The notes: generated by a model not told the origin, from the letters alone. A stretch of 64,000 nucleotides of DNA from Shewanella psychrotolerans (GCF_019457595.1 NZ_CP080419.1:2046001-2110000); one strand, 5' to 3'. Positions 17,943 through 29,787 are shown, counted from the first letter of the stretch. A program made the numbers and translations.

Positions 17943-18554
17943 ATGTTTACAGGTATTGTTCAAGCTACATCTAATGTTGTGGCAATAACTAAAAATGATG
18001 GACTTAACACGATTGAAATTGCGTTACCGCCCCATCTTAAAGACGGATTAGTTACGGGAGCGAGTGTCGCGAACAATGGGGTCTGCCTAACTGTAACTAA
18101 GATTGTCGATGATAGGGTGTTTTTCGATGTAATGGAAGAGACCTTAAGCGTGACCAATCTTTGTCAATTGAAGGTTGGCTCGTCAGTTAATATTGAACGG
18201 TCACTGACTTTTGGTAGTGAGATTGGAGGACATATTCTGTCTGGTCATATCCATGCTCAAGCCACGGTGATAGAGGTAAGTGATACCGATAGCCATTACG
18301 ACTTAAGTTTAAAGGTTGAACCTAAGTGGATGAATTACATCTTATACAAAGGGTTTGTTGGGGTTAATGGCTGTAGCTTAACCGTTGGCGAAGTATCTGA
18401 TAACGGCTTTAAACTGCACCTGATCCCGGAAACCTTGTCGTTGACAAACTTGAGCGAATGTAAAGTTGGCGATAGATTAAATATTGAGATTGATAGCCAA
18501 ACTCAAGCGATAGTCGATACAGTAGAGCGTGTGTTAGCAAAACGCTTTGCTTAA
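17943..18554 (+). CDS. ribE: Riboflavin synthase, alpha subunit
   Basis: A 203-residue protein made of two lumazine-binding barrels (about 1-97 and 98-195). It starts with the invariant MFTGIVQ, and each half carries the pattern NGVCLTV / NGCSLTV. The enzyme dismutates two 6,7-dimethyl-8-ribityllumazine molecules to riboflavin in the last step of the pathway, in the cytoplasm as a trimer. It stands apart from other rib genes; no FMN riboswitch is visible in the 29-base upstream gap. The symbol follows Shewanella/Vibrio usage (E. coli ribC/ribE). Confidence 0.95.
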   Translation: MFTGIVQATSNVVAITKNDGLNTIEIALPPHLKDGLVTGASVANNGVCLTVTKIVDDRVFFDVMEETLSVTNLCQLKVGSSVNIERSLTFGSEIGGHILSGHIHAQATVIEVSDTDSHYDLSLKVEPKWMNYILYKGFVGVNGCSLTVGEVSDNGFKLHLIPETLSLTNLSECKVGDRLNIEIDSQTQAIVDTVERVLAKRFA

Positions 18555-18560
18555 CTGCTT

Positions 18561-18761
18561 TTAATAGACCTGTTCATCGTCAGCATCAATATAGAGTTCG
18601 ACTTTTTGATGCTGGGGATCGATATGGGTCCGCATATGGATAGGATTGCAGCATATTCTGCAGTCATCGTAATAGTCTTGGTCGCCACAAGAAAGATCGA
18701 TATTGATGTGTTGGTGATGTCCACAGTGAGGGCAGTGGATCACTTTGTTAATGATATTCAT
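18561..18761 (-). CDS. CPXCG-motif cysteine-rich protein
   Basis: A 66-residue protein with two Cys pairs: CPHCG (C10, C13) and CRICC (C35, C38). The spacing and the acidic tail match the short CPXCG family, probably zinc-binding. Function is unknown. It converges with riboflavin synthase, six bases from its stop codon. Confidence 0.75.
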   Translation of the reverse strand: MNIINKVIHCPHCGHHQHINIDLSCGDQDYYDDCRICCNPIHMRTHIDPQHQKVELYIDADDEQVY

Positions 18762-19084
18762 CTGTCGGCTCCTTGATATGTTATTGCGCTTCTAATTTTC
18801 GTCAATAGACATCGTGTTGACTCTTAGGATAAAGGCATCAATTAAAAAGGCATTGGAGGAGGTTTCCTCATCTTCCATGTCGCTGACGTTAAATCACTTT
18901 TCTTCCGCTGATCAAAAACATAGTGCTTTGTAAAAGTCCATTGAGGTGATTATCGAGGTCAGATTATTGAACTTAGCTAAATGCTGCCCTTGATACAGAG
19001 TATAGTCTATGCCCATGTGATAGCTTATCTAGATGGAGCCTAATAAGGCAGGTTGTATTAGACAGGTAGTAGCCCTGTATTGCT

Positions 19085-19135
19085 AACTATAAGTAACTCG
19101 TTACTTATAGTTACTCAAGGTTACTTATAGTTACT
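19085..19135. repeat. Inverted and direct repeats of TTACTTATAGTT upstream of thrS
   Basis: AACTATAAGTAA (19085-19096) and TTACTTATAGTT (19101-19112) form a perfect 12-bp inverted repeat with a 4-nt spacer. TTACTTATAGTTACT recurs at 19121-19135, 20 bp after 19101. It lies in the 854-bp gap 18762-19615, about 330 bp upstream of the thrS promoter. The gap also has a GCAGCC/GGCTGC stem (19282-19307) but no supported gene. Confidence 0.5.
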
Positions 19136-19465
19136 TAGTTCATCACCCGAGTGCTTATGCAGTTTCAGTAACTCTTTACTGAACTGATGATCAAGTTCCG
19201 CTTCTAAATTTTGCTTATTAAAAGTTTGTGGTATTAATGCGCTTTGGTTAATGAAACCGTGATAATTTTATGATTTAGTCGGCAGCCTTGGGTAGCGAAA
19301 GGGCTGCGGTTAACATGTTTTATGCGCTTCGATTAAGTTGTCGCTAGGTTAAAGTGAGTCGATGACTTATCTATGACACTTAGTCTATGACACTCAAATT
19401 AATAAACGATGACAAAGTGGGTTTCTAATTAATTGCCATAATCCGTGATGTCGAGTGCTTATTCC

Positions 19466-19494
19466 TTGCGATTTACCGTCTAGACCCCTAGAAT
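19466..19494 (+). promoter_or_regulatory. Candidate thrS promoter
   Basis: TTGCGA and TAGAAT are separated by 17 bp. Transcription would start near 19501, giving a leader of about 115 nt before thrS. Confidence 0.45.
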
Positions 19495-19574
19495 GACAGC
19501 CAGCATTGGGGAATACCAAAACTTCAGTAATGTTTTGCTCTTCATATGTTTATTTTCTTTTTACTAAATAACCA

Positions 19575-19600
19575 AGTGGCCCTACGTGGGGGTCACCACT
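19575..19600 (+). promoter_or_regulatory. thrS leader hairpin, possible ThrRS operator
   Basis: AGTGG (19575-19579) pairs with CCACT (19596-19600), and inside CCC pairs with GGG around a TACGT loop. A CGU triplet thus sits in the loop, which could mimic the tRNA-Thr anticodon arm. It ends just upstream of the GTAAGGA ribosome-binding site. E. coli ThrRS represses its own translation by binding anticodon-like hairpins at this place; homology is inferred only from position and shape. Confidence 0.4.
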
Positions 19601-19615
19601 GGGTAAGGAATTTTC

Positions 19616-21544
19616 ATGCCTGTAATTACACTTCCTGATGGCAGCAAACGTGAATTTGCTGAATCTGTTTCTACTCTCGATGTTGCTGCTGATATTGGTC
19701 CTGGCCTGGCAAAAGCCTGTATCGCGGGTAGAGTTAATGGTGAGCTAAAAGACGCTTGCGATCTTATTGAAACCGATTCTGAGCTTTCAATTATCACTGC
19801 CAAGGATGAAGAGGGCGTTGAGATATTACGTCACTCATGTGCCCATTTATTAGGCCATGCAATCAAGCAGATGTGGCCTGAAACTAAAATGGCAATTGGT
19901 CCAGTGATCGATAATGGTTTCTATTATGATATCGACCTCGACCACAAATTGACCGAAGAGGATATCGCTGAGCTTGAAAAGCGTATGCTCGCATTAGCTA
20001 AAACCGACTATAAGGTGGTTAAGCGCGTCGTCAATTGGCAAGAAGCGCGTGATACATTCGAATCTCGTGGCGAAGTTTACAAAATGGCGATTTTGGATGA
20101 AAACATCAGTAAAGATGATTCCCCAGCGCTTTATCACCATGAAGAATATATCGATATGTGCCGCGGACCTCATGTTCCTAACATGAAGTTTTGTCACCAT
20201 TTTAAGTTAATGAGTGTGGCTGGTGCATATTGGCGCGGTAATTCAGACAATAAGATGCTGCAACGTGTATACGGTACGGCTTGGGCTGATAAAAAAGCAT
20301 TAAAAACCCATCTTACACGTTTAGAAGAAGCTGCTAAACGTGACCATCGTAAGATCGGTAAGCAACTCGACTTATACCATATGCAAGAAGAAGCGCCAGG
20401 AATGGTGTTTTGGCATAATGACGGTTGGAGCCTTTTCTTAGAGCTTGAGAAGTTTATTCGCCAAAAACTTGGCCAATACACTTACCAAGAGGTAAAAGGT
20501 CCGTTAATGATGGATCGCGTGTTGTGGGAGCGTAGTGGTCACTGGGATAAGTATTCAGAAGCCATGTTCACTACACATTCGGAAAGCCGTGAATATGCGG
20601 TTAAGCCGATGAACTGCCCAGGTCATGTACAGATCTTTAATCAGGGTCTTAAGTCTTACAGAGACTTACCACTACGTATGGCAGAGTTCGGTTGCTGTCA
20701 TCGTAATGAGCCGTCAGGTTCGCTGCATGGTTTGATGCGCGTTCGCGGCTTTACCCAAGATGATGCTCATGTGTTCTGTACTGAAGAGCAAGTTCAACAG
20801 GAAGTGAGTGGCTGTATTAAGATGGTTTACGATACTTATGAAACATTTGGTTTCAAAGACATCGTGGTTAAGCTGTCCACTCGTCCAGAGAAACGTATCG
20901 GCGATGATGAGATGTGGGATCGTGCTGAACAAGCGTTGATGGACGCATTAAAGTCAAATGAGATCGAATATGAGATCTTACCTGGCGAAGGCGCTTTTTA
21001 TGGACCTAAAATTGAATTTACGCTTCATGATTGTTTAGACAGAGCATGGCAGTGCGGAACAGTTCAATTGGACTATGCATTACCAGGTCGTCTTGGTGCA
21101 ACTTATGTTGCAGAAGATAATAGTCGTCAAACACCGGTAATGATCCACCGTGCAATTTTAGGGTCGCTTGAACGATTCCTTGGTATTTTGATTGAAGAGT
21201 ATGCTGGTAAATTCCCGACATGGTTGGCACCTGTGCAGACCGTCGTGATGAATATTACCGATAAACAGTCAGAATATGTTGACGAAGTGGTCAATTTGTT
21301 TAAAGATCTTGGAATTCGTGCCTCTAAAGACTTGAGGAATGAGAAGATAGGCTTTAAAATACGCGAACACACCCTAAGGCGTGTTCCCTATTTATTGGTC
21401 GTTGGTGATCAAGAAATGGAAAATAGGGAAGTAGCGGTGCGAACCAGAGATGGTGTTGACCTTGGCAAAATGCGAATCGAAGATTTCGCGGCCAAAGTTA
21501 AAGAACAAATTTCGCTCCGTAGTCTAAATATGTTGGAGGAATAG
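19616..21544 (+). CDS. thrS: Threonyl-tRNA synthetase
   Basis: A 642-residue class II synthetase of normal length. It has a TGS domain (1-61), an N2 editing domain (about 62-225, with [10 protein letters not shown] and the Cys-containing YIDMCRGPH), a catalytic core (about 240-535) and an anticodon-binding domain (about 536-642). C334 in NCPGH is the conserved zinc ligand. Motif 2 reads [26 protein letters not shown], here split by its usual loop. It charges tRNA-Thr in the cytoplasm. It heads thrS-infC-rpmI-rplT; the infC start codon follows its stop by three bases. The leader carries a possible autoregulatory hairpin. Confidence 0.98.
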   Translation: MPVITLPDGSKREFAESVSTLDVAADIGPGLAKACIAGRVNGELKDACDLIETDSELSIITAKDEEGVEILRHSCAHLLGHAIKQMWPETKMAIGPVIDNGFYYDIDLDHKLTEEDIAELEKRMLALAKTDYKVVKRVVNWQEARDTFESRGEVYKMAILDENISKDDSPALYHHEEYIDMCRGPHVPNMKFCHHFKLMSVAGAYWRGNSDNKMLQRVYGTAWADKKALKTHLTRLEEAAKRDHRKIGKQLDLYHMQEEAPGMVFWHNDGWSLFLELEKFIRQKLGQYTYQEVKGPLMMDRVLWERSGHWDKYSEAMFTTHSESREYAVKPMNCPGHVQIFNQGLKSYRDLPLRMAEFGCCHRNEPSGSLHGLMRVRGFTQDDAHVFCTEEQVQQEVSGCIKMVYDTYETFGFKDIVVKLSTRPEKRIGDDEMWDRAEQALMDALKSNEIEYEILPGEGAFYGPKIEFTLHDCLDRAWQCGTVQLDYALPGRLGATYVAEDNSRQTPVMIHRAILGSLERFLGILIEEYAGKFPTWLAPVQTVVMNITDKQSEYVDEVVNLFKDLGIRASKDLRNEKIGFKIREHTLRRVPYLLVVGDQEMENREVAVRTRDGVDLGKMRIEDFAAKVKEQISLRSLNMLEE

Positions 21545-21547
21545 GTC

Positions 21548-22090
21548 ATAAAGATCAAAAAAACAGATGCGCGCAAAGCAGCGGCAAACAGAATTAACGA
21601 ACTCATTGTAGGTGTATCAGAAGTACGTTTGAGTGGGTTAGATGGTGAAGTAATTGGTATTGTTAGCCTCAGCGAAGCGCAAGAACTCGCTGATGAAGCT
21701 GGTGTTGATCTCGTGGAGATCAGCCCAAATGCCGAGCCTCCTGTATGTCGCATCATGGACTACGGAAAGTTTCTTTTTGATAAAGCAAAATCTCAAAAAG
21801 AACAAAAGAAGAAGCAGAAAATCGTACAGGTGAAGGAAATTAAATTCCGTCCCGGTACTGATGAAAACGACTATCAGGTAAAACTACGCAACCTGAAGCG
21901 TTTTCTTGATGACGGCGACAAAGCGAAAGTAACGCTGCGTTTCCGTGGTCGCGAGATGGCTCACCAAAGTCTTGGTATGAATCTTTTGAATCGTATTAAA
22001 GATGATTTGGCAGAGATTGCAGTTGTGGAGGCTTTTCCAAAAATGGAAGGTCGTCAAGCTGTAATGGTTCTTGCGCCGAAAAAGAAATAG
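21548..22090 (+). CDS. infC: Translation initiation factor IF-3, AUA start
   Basis: The frame begins with ATA at 21548, giving 180 residues (M)[16 protein letters not shown]..., exactly the E. coli IF-3 length. GGAGG lies eight bases upstream. No ATG or GTG exists before the conserved core; an ATC two codons later is the other option, and the first TTG (21629) would delete about 27 conserved residues. The N domain (about 1-80) contains [23 protein letters not shown] and the C domain (about 90-180) [18 protein letters not shown]-3 binds the 30S subunit and rejects non-AUG starts, so a non-AUG start lets it repress its own translation, as for the AUU start in E. coli. Confidence 0.95.
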   Translation: MKIKKTDARKAAANRINELIVGVSEVRLSGLDGEVIGIVSLSEAQELADEAGVDLVEISPNAEPPVCRIMDYGKFLFDKAKSQKEQKKKQKIVQVKEIKFRPGTDENDYQVKLRNLKRFLDDGDKAKVTLRFRGREMAHQSLGMNLLNRIKDDLAEIAVVEAFPKMEGRQAVMVLAPKKK

Positions 22091-22108
22091 TAAGGCAACC
22101 AGAAAAGT

Positions 22109-22158
22109 AGCAGGGACCTGTTAGGGGCTCTGCTCGCCTTGCGTTTTATTAATGTCCC
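22109..22158 (+). promoter_or_regulatory. Possible L20 translational operator (pseudoknot) before rpmI
   Basis: AGCAG (22109-22113) pairs with CTGCT (22130-22134); the loop base run GGAC (22114-22117) can pair with GTCC (22154-22157) downstream, making an H-type pseudoknot that ends just upstream of the GGAG before rpmI. In E. coli, L20 represses rpmI-rplT through a pseudoknot here. Not tested by covariation. Confidence 0.4.
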
Positions 22159-22175
22159 AATGCGGAGTTTTAGCA

Positions 22176-22370
22176 ATGCCTAAAATGAAAACAGACAAGG
22201 GTGTACAAAAGCGTTTTAAGAAAACCGCTAACGGTTTTAAGCGCAAGCAAGCCCATTTACGTCATATTTTGACAAAGAAGAGCACTAAGCGTAAACGTCA
22301 CTTACGTGCAAAATGTTTAGTTGCAAAGTCTGATGTGCCAGCAATCGCACGTCAACTACCATACGCTTAA
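22176..22370 (+). CDS. rpmI: 50S ribosomal protein L35
   Basis: A 64-residue, very basic protein starting [17 protein letters not shown], the invariant L35 N-terminus. The ATG at 22176 is preceded by GGAG; an in-frame ATG at 22152 is in the leader. Normal length. It lies between infC and rplT in the standard operon, probably under L20 translational control. Confidence 0.97.
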   Translation: MPKMKTDKGVQKRFKKTANGFKRKQAHLRHILTKKSTKRKRHLRAKCLVAKSDVPAIARQLPYA

Positions 22371-22388
22371 TTAGAGGAGTAAAGAACA

Positions 22389-22748
22389 ATGCCTAGAGTT
22401 AAGCGTGGTGTAACCGCTCGTGCTCGTCACAAGAAAGTACTTAAACTAGCTAAAGGTTATTACGGAGCTCGCTCACGTACTTACCGTGTTGCTAAGCAAG
22501 CAGTAACTAAAGCTGGTCAATATGCTTACCGTGACCGTCGCCAGAAGAAACGTCAATTCCGTCAACTATGGATTGCACGTATCAATGCGGCTTCTCGTCA
22601 AAATGGTCTGTCTTATAGCCGTTTCATCAACGGTCTTAAGAAAGCGTCTATCGAAATCGATCGTAAGATTTTGGCTGACATCGCTGTATTCGACAAAGTT
22701 GTATTTGCAACTTTAGTTGAAAAAGCAAAAGAAGCATTAGCTAAGTAA
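22389..22748 (+). CDS. rplT: 50S ribosomal protein L20
   Basis: A 119-residue basic protein starting [30 protein letters not shown], with the long N-terminal helix that threads 23S rRNA and the globular C-terminal part ([22 protein letters not shown]). Early assembly protein and, in relatives, repressor of rpmI-rplT. It is 18 bases after rpmI, with GAGGAG before its start, and closes the operon. Confidence 0.98.
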
Positions 22749-22765
22749 TTAGTATGTATTGCTTG

Positions 22766-22793
22766 AAAAGGGACCTTAGGGTCCCTTTTTTTA
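22766..22793 (+). terminator. Terminator of the thrS-rplT operon
   Basis: AAAGGGACC / GGTCCCTTT stem with a 3-4 nt loop followed by a run of T. Confidence 0.85.
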
Positions 22794-22805
22794 TTTTCAG
22801 CCCTA

Positions 22806-22829
22806 AACCACCTACTTCAGTAGGTGGTT
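22806..22829. repeat. REP-like hairpin, copy 1
   Basis: A perfect 11-bp palindrome AACCACCTACT-TC-AGTAGGTGGTT. An almost identical hairpin (CCACCTTCT-TC-AGAAGGTGG) occurs at 24114-24133, on the other side of the IS630 remnant. Such GC-rich hairpins are typical of REP elements or of IS200/IS605 ends. Confidence 0.55.
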
Positions 22830-22851
22830 ATCATCATTTAGGCTTAGCCTG

Positions 22852-23967
22852 TAATACCATTCCATCTTAATACTTCGTCATTATTGCCCACTCTCTACGA
22901 CATAAAGACATCACTCTTTTCGTATCGCTAATGAAGTTGTTCCAAGCATCAGAGCAGGCTGCAACGATATCATCGTATCCTTGAAAGCTGCGATTAGCTA
23001 AATGATGCTGCCGTAACCAACTCCATACTTGCTCTATCGGATTTAGTTCAGGGGAGTATGGCGGTAATTTGATGATGCTAAGGTTGTTAAACTCATCTGC
23101 GAGATCTGCTGTATGCCAACCTGCACCATCCATGACAACAACGGCATGCCTACCTGGTTTTGTCCTTTGTGCTATCAGTGATAGATGCTGACGCATGACG
23201 TCTTTGCTTAGGTAAGGAACGATCATCGCTTCAGTATCGCCTGTTTGCGGACAAACAGCGCCAAAGAAATGCGCATATTCGAACTGTTGCTGGCGTATAG
23301 CGCGAGGACGAGTGCCTTTTCTTGCCCATAAACGTGTGGTCGTGTTTTGCTGCCCGAAGCGGGCCTCATCTTGAAACCAGATATCAACTCGCTCAAGCGC
23401 CACACTACCAGGGATGTTAAGGATCGTTTCCAGTTGGAACTTTTTTAAAAGCCTCTTGGACTTCTATTGATTGCTTAGGATGTTTTGAACGACTCGTTAT
23501 CCAACTAAAACCTAATTGTTTCAGTAATTTGTAAATCGCGTTTGGATGGTAATCAACATTAAAGTGATATTTGACATATTTTAGGATCGCATCACCTGTC
23601 AGTCTTCCACCTGAATCACTCGAGCATTGTTCCTCTATGTAGGCACTGAGTTGCTGCTTTTGACTTGAGGTTAAGTAGCTATCACGTCCCTTATTTTTCT
23701 TAGCATCCAACCCTTTGATACCGTTGGCAAGATACTTAGCTACTCAAGCGTTGACGCTAGCGCGGGCAACTTTGAGCCTCAAGGCGACATCAGTACGATT
23801 ATTTCCCTCGAGGAAGAGAGCGACGGCAAGTAATCGCATACGTTTACGAGGTTCTTTTTCTGCTCTAGATAAAGCTAAAAGCTCTTCGGCACTATAAGTT
23901 TTCAATTTGGAATACGGGTTAAGGTTGGTGCGCATATTAGATCATAAATCATTACTAATTGGTATAA
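22852..23967 (-). mobile_element. IS630-family insertion sequence, decayed
   Basis: About 1.1 kb containing a broken transposase. Imperfect terminal repeats are visible: TAATACCATT at the left and TTATACCAAT (reading inward from the right end). Length, DDE-type product and termini fit the IS630/Tc1-mariner group. The element sits between rplT and trxB and is not expected to move by itself. Confidence 0.7.
22867..23935 (-). pseudogene. IS630-family transposase, inactivated by a stop and a frameshift
   Basis: Three fragments add up to one transposase. The N-terminal piece (23935-23744, helix-turn-helix, RKRMRLLAVALFLEGNNRTDVA) ends at an in-frame TGA after ARASVNA, where relatives have a sense codon. 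Reading continues in the same frame as VAKYLANGIKGLDAKKNKGRD to 23417. Near 23430 a +1 shift next to a run of six A leads into the DDE domain (from 23403 down): VDIWFQDEARFGQ, VVVMDGAGWHTA and LPPYSPELNPIEQVWSWLR, giving the D...D...E triad of IS630. Programmed frameshifting is known in some IS630 elements, but the separate stop argues for decay. Confidence 0.85.
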
Positions 23968-24086
23968 TTTGCATTGATGGATAGATGCAGTGACCCATCG
24001 TACGGGGCAGTGTAATTATTTTCCCAATGCTATAAGCAGGCTAAATAGAGCCAAAAATAGGTTGGGTAAATAAGTAGACGCTTTTG

Positions 24087-24133
24087 GCCCCCTTTGAGGG
24101 GGCTAATACAAAGCCACCTTCTTCAGAAGGTGG
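24087..24133. repeat. Tandem hairpins incl. REP-like copy 2
   Basis: GCCCCCT-TTG-AGGGGGC (24087-24103) is followed by CCACCTTCT-TC-AGAAGGTGG (24114-24133), the partner of the hairpin at 22806-22829. Neither is followed by a T-run. The rest of 23968-24226 shows no gene. Confidence 0.5.
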
Positions 24134-24184
24134 ATTTTTACTTCGATTTATACTCATCGGCATTTACTTCGGAATTTGAGAGAC

Positions 24185-24212
24185 AAAAAAAGCAGACTAT
24201 GTCTGCTTTTTT
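24185..24212 (-). terminator. trxB terminator
   Basis: AAAAAAGCAGAC / GTCTGCTTTTTT with a 3-nt loop; on the minus strand it ends in a T-run, 15 bases after the trxB stop. Confidence 0.85.
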
Positions 24213-24226
24213 AATAATGATGAATG

Positions 24227-26427
<2,201 letters not shown>

Positions 26428-26488
26428 CTTCGAGCCTCAAATTGAATAAAAACCCATTTATTATGGGTTGAATTGTTATTTTATAGGT

Positions 26489-26509
26489 CCTGAACGTGAT
26501 TGTTTCAGG
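26489..26509. promoter_or_regulatory. Palindrome in the ald-lrp divergent region
   Basis: CCTGAA (26489-26494) and TTCAGG (26504-26509) form a perfect inverted repeat with a 9-bp spacer, between the two divergent starts. Candidate regulator site, possibly Lrp; the sequence does not closely match the classical Lrp consensus. Confidence 0.35.
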
Positions 26510-26606
26510 GAAATCTAGTATAGTATCAGTTCAGTAGTTGATGCTGCTGAAGTTTTGACATACGTAGCAATAAATGTTGTTTTAGTAATAAAGCAAGGTT
26601 AAAAAT

Positions 26607-27110
26607 ATGGTTAATAATAAAAAGAGTCCTATAAAAGACTTAGATCGCATCGATCGTAACATACTTAACGAGTTGCAAATGGATGGTCGCATTTCAAATG
26701 TTGAACTGTCTAAGCGTGTTGGGCTGAGTCCTACCCCCTGTTTAGAGAGAGTTAAAAGACTCGAAAAGCAAGGTTACATCAATGGATATACTGCGCTAGT
26801 TAACCCTCATTATTTGGGGGCTTCATTATTAGTGTTTGTTGAGATCACGTTAAATCGCGATACCGCGGAAGTATTTGATAAATTTAATCGGGCAGTGCAG
26901 TTGTTAGATGATATTCAAGAATGTCATCTAGTTTCTGGTGATTTTGATTATTTATTAAAAACGCGTGTATCAGATATGTCTGCATATCGCCGCTTGTTAG
27001 GTGAAACTTTACTAAAGTTGCCTGCTGTTTCTGATACTCGTACCTACGTAGTGATGGAAGAAGTTAAGCAAACCAATAGAGTTGCAATTAATGTAACGTT
27101 AGAGTCATAA
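26607..27110 (+). CDS. lrp: Leucine-responsive regulatory protein
   Basis: A 167-residue Lrp/AsnC regulator. HTH at about residues 13-60 (LDRIDRNILNELQMDGRISNVELSKRVGLS split by its turn, then TPCLERVKRLE), and a RAM ligand-binding domain (about 75-155, with HLVSGDFDYLL). Length and sequence are those of the global regulator rather than a local AsnC paralogue. It binds DNA as octamers/hexadecamers and responds to leucine or alanine. The divergent ald gene is a likely target. A strong terminator isolates it from ftsK. Confidence 0.93.
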   Translation: MVNNKKSPIKDLDRIDRNILNELQMDGRISNVELSKRVGLSPTPCLERVKRLEKQGYINGYTALVNPHYLGASLLVFVEITLNRDTAEVFDKFNRAVQLLDDIQECHLVSGDFDYLLKTRVSDMSAYRRLLGETLLKLPAVSDTRTYVVMEEVKQTNRVAINVTLES

Positions 27111-27126
27111 GTCGATCTTTATCGAT

Positions 27127-27157
27127 AAAAAGGAGCTTTCGTAGCTCCTTTTTTTTA
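27127..27157 (+). terminator. lrp terminator
   Basis: AAGGAGCT / AGCTCCTT stem with a 5-nt loop and a run of eight T. Confidence 0.85.
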
Positions 27158-27279
27158 TTCCCGCATAGAATTTCGCCATTAACTCATCAATCTAAAGCTA
27201 TTGTGCTGTATAGGCTGGGAAAACGCTGCATCGAGTAAATTATTTTGATATCTTAGCTCCACATATCATTTTCTTCATC

Positions 27280-29787
27280 GTGGGTTTTCGTTTGACTAAA
27301 GGAAATAGTGTAAAGACACTCAATGGAGTGCAGCGTCTTCTTGAGGGAGGACTGATCATCTGCTGCATGGCTGCGACATTTATCTTACTCGCCTTAAGCA
27401 GCTTTCATTCTTCTGATCCAGGGTGGAGTCAGTCTAATTTTGAAGGCGAGATAAACAACCTTACTGGTGCTGTGGGTGCGTGGTTGGCTGACGTATTATT
27501 TTATTTCTTTGGATACACGGCCTATATCATTCCGGTTATGGTGGCGTTAACTGGATGGTTGCTATTTAAACGCATTCATAAGTTACTTGAAGTTGACTAC
27601 TTCTCTGTGGGCTTAAGGCTCATTGGTTTTCTGCTGATCATGTTTAGTTTAGCGGCACTAGCAAGCATGAATGCTAATGATATTTACGAGTTCTCTGCTG
27701 GCGGTGTGTCTGGCGACGTTATTGCTGGCGCTATGTTGCCTTATTTTAATCAGCTTGGGACCACCTTGTTGTTACTCTGTTTCGTTGGAGCAGGATTTAC
27801 TTTGCTAACAGGTATCAGTTGGTTAACTATTATCGATGTGGTTGGATTTGCAACGATTTGGTGTTTCCTGCAGCTTAAAACCATCCCTGAGAAGTTTTCA
27901 AGTGCGCCAGAGACTGATGATACTAAAGGTTTTATGTCTGTATTTGATCGATTTAAAGAAAAGCGCGAACAAAGAGATCAACCTGATGACGAAGACCAAA
28001 TTGATGATGACGCTGTGCCATCACCTCGGGATGCAGAGCCGTCATTTTCCTTACCTAACATTCGTGTTCAACCTAAAACCACGCGGGTAGAAACGCCTTC
28101 TGAACAGCCTGTTTCATTTGAATCTGACCATGGGCTAGAACAACAGAGCCATATTGAATCTATCAATTTTGATACTAAACACTCTGTCGGTGCAGTGGTT
28201 GATTCAAAACGTAAAGATGACAAGGCGAAAATAGTTGATGGCATCGTTATTTTGCCTGGGGGCGACGATGTGCAACCAAGTAAGCCAACAACGCCTTTAC
28301 CGGATATTTCATTACTCGACGTTCCTGATAGAAAAGCGAACCCAATTAGCACCGAAGAGCTCGAACAAGTCGCGAGACTTGTTGAAGTTAAATTGGCTGA
28401 TTTTAATATTGTGGCTAATGTTGTTGGGGTTTTTCCTGGCCCAGTTGTGACCCGATTTGAATTAGAACTTGCGCCAGGTGTCAAAGCATCAAAGATCACT
28501 AATTTGTCGAAAGATTTAGCTCGTTCATTGCTCGCAGAAAGCGTGCGGGTAGTCGAAGTTATCCCTGGAAAAGCCTATGTCGGGCTCGAATTACCGAATA
28601 AGTTCCGCGAAACCGTTTATATGCGTGACGTATTAGACAGTGAAGCTTTTGCTAATAGTCAGTCACATCTTAGTATGGTGTTAGGACAAGACATTGCTGG
28701 AGAGCCTGTCGTTGTCGATCTGGGTAAAATGCCACATCTACTGGTTGCCGGTACTACGGGATCTGGTAAGTCGGTTGGTGTGAATGTGATGATCACCAGC
28801 TTACTGTATAAGTCTGGGCCAGACGATGTTCGCTTTATCATGATCGATCCTAAGATGTTGGAGCTATCGGTATACGAGGGCATACCGCATCTACTGTGTG
28901 AAGTGGTCACCGACATGAAAGAAGCGGCTAATGCACTACGTTGGTGTGTAGGAGAGATGGAGCGTCGCTACAAACTGATGTCTGCATTAGGGGTGCGAAA
29001 TCTTAAAGGGTATAACGCTAAGATTAAAGACGCGAAAGCGCGCGGAGAAGTGATAACCGATCCGCTTTGGCGTTCTCAAGACAGTATGGAGTCTGAAGCG
29101 CCAGAGCTCGATAAACTGCCATCAATCGTTGTGGTGGTTGACGAGTTTGCTGACATGATGATGATTGTCGGTAAAAAAGTAGAGGAACTCATTGCCCGTA
29201 TCGCTCAAAAAGCGCGTGCTGCGGGGATCCATTTGATCTTAGCGACGCAGCGACCTTCGGTAGATGTTATCACTGGTCTTATCAAGGCAAACATCCCAAC
29301 CCGTATGGCGTTTCAGGTGTCATCACGAATCGATTCACGCACCATATTAGATCAACAAGGTGCTGAAGCATTGCTGGGTATGGGCGACATGTTATTTTTG
29401 CCGCCCGGCACCAGTGTCCCAAATCGTGTCCATGGGGCATTTATCGATGATCATGAAGTGCATGCTGTTGTCGCCGATTGGCATAATCGCGGTAAGCCTC
29501 AATATATCGATGAAATTTTGCAAGGTTCCGCTGAAGGTGAGCAAGTGTTATTGCCTGGCGAAGCGGCTGAAAGCGATGAAGATACGGATGCGCTTTATGA
29601 TGAGGCCGTTGCATTTGTGACAGAAACTCGCCGAGGCTCAATTTCGAGTGTGCAACGTAAGTTTAAAATCGGTTATAACCGAGCCGCCCGTATTATTGAA
29701 CAGATGGAAGCGCAAGGTGTTGTCAGCTCACAAGGTCACAACGGTAACCGTGAAGTATTAGCGCCTCCACCACCTAAGAATTATTAA
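27280..29787 (+). CDS. ftsK: DNA translocase FtsK
   Basis: An 835-residue cell-division protein. Four to five N-terminal membrane helices (about 18-200) are followed by an acidic, Pro-rich linker (about 210-345, shorter than in E. coli), the alpha/beta motor domains and a gamma winged helix (about 770-825, [22 protein letters not shown]). The Walker A motif GTTGSGKSV has K497; Walker B is [12 protein letters not shown]. FtsK pumps DNA at the septum toward dif and activates XerCD. The GTG at 27280 is used; a TTG four codons later is possible. It lies upstream of lolA, rarA and serS, as in E. coli. Confidence 0.95.
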   Translation: MGFRLTKGNSVKTLNGVQRLLEGGLIICCMAATFILLALSSFHSSDPGWSQSNFEGEINNLTGAVGAWLADVLFYFFGYTAYIIPVMVALTGWLLFKRIHKLLEVDYFSVGLRLIGFLLIMFSLAALASMNANDIYEFSAGGVSGDVIAGAMLPYFNQLGTTLLLLCFVGAGFTLLTGISWLTIIDVVGFATIWCFLQLKTIPEKFSSAPETDDTKGFMSVFDRFKEKREQRDQPDDEDQIDDDAVPSPRDAEPSFSLPNIRVQPKTTRVETPSEQPVSFESDHGLEQQSHIESINFDTKHSVGAVVDSKRKDDKAKIVDGIVILPGGDDVQPSKPTTPLPDISLLDVPDRKANPISTEELEQVARLVEVKLADFNIVANVVGVFPGPVVTRFELELAPGVKASKITNLSKDLARSLLAESVRVVEVIPGKAYVGLELPNKFRETVYMRDVLDSEAFANSQSHLSMVLGQDIAGEPVVVDLGKMPHLLVAGTTGSGKSVGVNVMITSLLYKSGPDDVRFIMIDPKMLELSVYEGIPHLLCEVVTDMKEAANALRWCVGEMERRYKLMSALGVRNLKGYNAKIKDAKARGEVITDPLWRSQDSMESEAPELDKLPSIVVVVDEFADMMMIVGKKVEELIARIAQKARAAGIHLILATQRPSVDVITGLIKANIPTRMAFQVSSRIDSRTILDQQGAEALLGMGDMLFLPPGTSVPNRVHGAFIDDHEVHAVVADWHNRGKPQYIDEILQGSAEGEQVLLPGEAAESDEDTDALYDEAVAFVTETRRGSISSVQRKFKIGYNRAARIIEQMEAQGVVSSQGHNGNREVLAPPPPKNY

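Noticed and set aside
21629..22090. infC starting at TTG 21629
   Set aside because: It would remove about 27 residues of the conserved IF-3 N-terminus, and no ribosome-binding site is visible there.
23744..23746. TGA in the IS630 transposase as a selenocysteine codon
   Set aside because: Transposases do not use selenocysteine, no SECIS-like hairpin is obvious, and a separate frameshift also breaks the gene.
28068..28499. A 143-codon minus-strand frame within ftsK
   Set aside because: It is antisense to the Pro/Asp-rich linker and motor start of FtsK, with no start site or family match.
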